This document shows, in pieces, positions 62,156-64,000 of a stretch of DNA of 64,000 nucleotides. The position numbers and the translations under genes are program-made. This DNA is from JANMOK01 sp031415055 (GTDB taxonomy: Bacteria; Pseudomonadota; Alphaproteobacteria; Rhodobacterales; Rhodobacteraceae), in the NCBI GenBank assembly GCA_031415055.1, contig JANOQZ010000010.1:1-64000 (forward strand), in the 5' to 3' direction. The number at the start of each line of letters is the position of its first letter. Positions within the stretch are counted from its first letter, which is position 1. The notes under the pieces were generated by a model that had not been told where the DNA came from, made no database searches, and worked only from the letters and a program-made list of their open reading frames with translations.

Positions 62156-63814
62156 GTGGCTGACAAGTTTCGGATGACATTGGCGCAGTTGAACCCGGTT
62201 GTCGGCGATATTGCCGGGAATTCGGCCAAAGCGCTGTCGGCATTTGAAGCGGGTCGCAAAGCCGGTGCCGATTTTGTGGGCACGACCGAGATGTTTTTGG
62301 TCGGTTATCAGGCGCAGGATTTGGTGACGAAGCAGGCGTTTTTGGCGGCGGCGCGGGCGGAAATCGATGTTTTGGCCAAAGCTTGTGCCGATGGTCCGGC
62401 ACTGGGGATTGGTGCGCCTATCCGCGAAGATGGCAAGATATTCAACGCCTATTTCGTGTTGCAGAATGGCGCGGTCAAAGCGCGGGTTCTGAAACACGAA
62501 TTGCCCAACACGCATGTGTTTGACGAGCACCGCTATTTCAGCGCCGGGCCAATTTCAGGGCCGGTGCAGGTTGGTCCAGTGCGGTTGGGCATTCCGATTT
62601 GCGAAGATGCTTGGCATGTGCCGGTGTGCGAAACTTTGGCCGAAACCGGGGCCGAGATTCTGTTCGTGCCCAACGGCTCGCCCTATTACCGCAACAAGTT
62701 CGATCGGCGTATTCAGACTATGCTGAACCGCGTGGTCGAGACCGATTTGCCGATGGTCTATCTCAACATGACCGGTGGGCAGGACGATCAGGTGTTTGAT
62801 GGCGGTTCGTTCGTGTTGAACGAAGGTGGGCATCTGGCGGTGCAGATGCCGGTTTTCGACGACGTGATATTTGACGTTGATTTTGAGCGTGGGTCTGCTG
62901 GGTGGCGGGCGGCGATAGGTGAAACGGCGTTGCATCCCGATGCGTGGGAGCAGGATTACCGCGCGATGGTGCAATCTTTGCGGGATTATCTGGGGAAATC
63001 GCGGATTTCCAAGGTGTTGCTGGGCCTGTCGGGTGGCGTTGATTCGGCGTTGGTGGCGGTGATTGCAGTCGATGCGATTGGGGCCAGCAATGTGCGCTGC
63101 GTGATGTTGCCTTCGGTTTTTACGGCGGAAACCTCGCTGCGGGATGCGGGTGAAGTTGCACGGTTGTTGGGGTGTCGGTTTGATACGGTGTCGATAAGCG
63201 CTGGCCAAGATGCCGTCTTGGGGTCGTTGGAACCACTGTTTGCGGGCACTAAAGCCGGTGTGACCGAAGAAAATATTCAGTCCCGCCTGCGCGGGCTGAT
63301 GCTGATGGCATTGTCCAACAAATTTGGCGAAATGCTGCTGACGACCGGGAACAAGTCCGAGGTCGCGGTTGGCTATTGCACGATCTATGGCGATATGGCG
63401 GGTGGGTATAACCCGTTGAAAGACTTGTATAAAACGCGGGTGTTTGAGACCTGCCGCTGGCGCAATGCCAACCATCGGCCTTGGATGCTGGGGCCGAAAG
63501 GCGTGGTGATACCGCCGCGGGTGATCGACAAACCGCCCACCGCCGAATTGCGGGCAAACCAGCGCGACGATGATTCACTGCCGCCCTATCCGGTGCTGGA
63601 TGTTATTCTGGAGAAATTGGTCGAGGACGAGGGTTCAGTCGCCGATTGCGTGGCGCTGGGGTTTGATCTGGCGACGGTGAAAAAGGTCGAGGCGCTGCTG
63701 TATGGGGCGGAATGGAAGCGGTTTCAGGCGGCACCGGGAACCCGATTGTCGCGTCGGGCGTTTTGGTTGGATCGACGCTATCCCATTGTGAACCGGTGGC
63801 GAGACGGGGCCTGA
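62156..63814 (+). CDS. nadE: NAD+ synthase, glutamine-dependent
   Basis: A 552-residue two-domain enzyme making NAD from deamido-NAD. The N-terminal nitrilase-type glutaminase has the triad E45, K113 and C149 (PICEDAW); the C-terminal synthetase has the ATP loop LSGGVDSALV at about residues 291-300, TTGNKSEVAVGY and YGDMAGGYNPLKDLYKT. The start is GTG 62156 with AAAGGA seven nt upstream. It is divergent from the MORN gene, with 197 nt between that hold both promoters. Confidence 0.95.
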   Translation: MADKFRMTLAQLNPVVGDIAGNSAKALSAFEAGRKAGADFVGTTEMFLVGYQAQDLVTKQAFLAAARAEIDVLAKACADGPALGIGAPIREDGKIFNAYFVLQNGAVKARVLKHELPNTHVFDEHRYFSAGPISGPVQVGPVRLGIPICEDAWHVPVCETLAETGAEILFVPNGSPYYRNKFDRRIQTMLNRVVETDLPMVYLNMTGGQDDQVFDGGSFVLNEGGHLAVQMPVFDDVIFDVDFERGSAGWRAAIGETALHPDAWEQDYRAMVQSLRDYLGKSRISKVLLGLSGGVDSALVAVIAVDAIGASNVRCVMLPSVFTAETSLRDAGEVARLLGCRFDTVSISAGQDAVLGSLEPLFAGTKAGVTEENIQSRLRGLMLMALSNKFGEMLLTTGNKSEVAVGYCTIYGDMAGGYNPLKDLYKTRVFETCRWRNANHRPWMLGPKGVVIPPRVIDKPPTAELRANQRDDDSLPPYPVLDVILEKLVEDEGSVADCVALGFDLATVKKVEALLYGAEWKRFQAAPGTRLSRRAFWLDRRYPIVNRWRDGA

Positions 63815-63820
63815 TATTCG

Positions 63821-64000
63821 CTAGTGGCCGTCGGTTTTCTTGTACCATTGGATGGCGGGCCGGAAGTAAGAGCCGAGCATTCCGGTTGCCGATGCGAAAT
63901 GGGCAAATCCGGTGAATACGCGCGTCAACCCTGCCGTTTCGTTGACGAGCAGTTGAACCCCGCCAATCAGGATCAATCCAATCCCAAAGGCCAGATACCG
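63821..64000 (-). CDS. Membrane protein, C-terminal 59 residues (partial)
   Basis: The window ends inside this minus-strand frame. The visible part reads YLAFGIGLILIGGVQLLVNE, a membrane helix, then FTGFAHFASATGMLGSYFRPAIQWYKKTDGH and a TAG stop at 63821. I do not recognise the family. It converges on nadE with 6 nt between the stops. Confidence 0.65.
   Translation of the reverse strand, partial: RYLAFGIGLILIGGVQLLVNETAGLTRVFTGFAHFASATGMLGSYFRPAIQWYKKTDGH

Overview
The window looks like a chromosomal segment of an alphaproteobacterium, most likely a Rhodobacterales (roseobacter-type) genome of moderate GC. Supporting signs are the aapJQMP general amino acid transporter, the rluC-ATP12 pair, SecY with the order-typical N-terminus read from a TTG start, an ABC polyamine/choline-type operon, and the rpmH-rnpA-yidD-ttcA-yidC-MOSC-engB-argB order. 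It is mostly core housekeeping DNA into which short accessory modules have been inserted.

Layout. 1-8630 (+): the 3' half of the ribosomal protein super-operon (rplR end, rpsE, rpmD, rplO, secY, adk, rpsM, rpsK, rpoA, rplQ). It is interrupted between rpmD and rplO by about 2.5 kb holding a GFA-domain gene, an unknown nuclease-like gene, a second copy of the GFA gene's tail, and a VapBC toxin-antitoxin pair. 8682-14056 (+): a nucleotidyltransferase-fold gene behind two identical-architecture palindromes, then rarA, an OsmC gene, crcB, an rluC-type gene and ATP12. 14251-19247 (+): aapJQMP (aapM carries an in-frame TGA) and a small RTX protein. 19244-27226 (-): ferredoxin-like gene, argB, engB, MOSC, yidC, an EAL protein, ttcA, yidD, rnpA, rpmH. 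27398-36716 (-): PotABCD-like transporter with a deacetylase, serine hydrolase, small-molecule kinase and a dimethylglycine-dehydrogenase-like enzyme. 36838-42593 (-): urease cluster ureD-A-B-[three small genes]-C-E-F-G, in which ureC carries two single-base frameshifts and unusual substitutions. 42642-43676: tRNA-Gln and a 5'-truncated di-heme oxidoreductase. 43796-48073 (-): kdsA, capsule export genes, nhaA. 48112-54648 (-): the mreB-mreC-mreD-mrdA-rodA cell-shape genes plus a hydroxyacid dehydrogenase. 54899-58348 (-): peptidoglycan-binding protein, ArsR/SRPBCC pair with a perfect operator, leuA with a leucine-rich leader peptide. 58349-64000: a gene-poor stretch, a sulfotransferase-like gene inserted behind a MORN-repeat gene, the MORN gene, nadE, and the end of a membrane protein gene.

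The most interesting pattern is seen twice. At 1058-2416 and again at 59076-61958, a conserved gene is followed on the same strand by one accessory gene, and then by a second, diverged copy of only the conserved gene's 3' end (60 and 111 nt, no indels). In the first case all six differences are synonymous, so the two tails seem to come from different lineages that each kept the protein sequence. This looks like accessory genes being added behind a host gene by recombination that duplicates the host gene's tail. No integrase or transposase is visible in the window. Other leads are the paired 31-bp palindromes in front of the nucleotidyltransferase gene, a two-copy intergenic element with conserved 50-nt internal spacing, and a urease catalytic gene that appears to be decaying.
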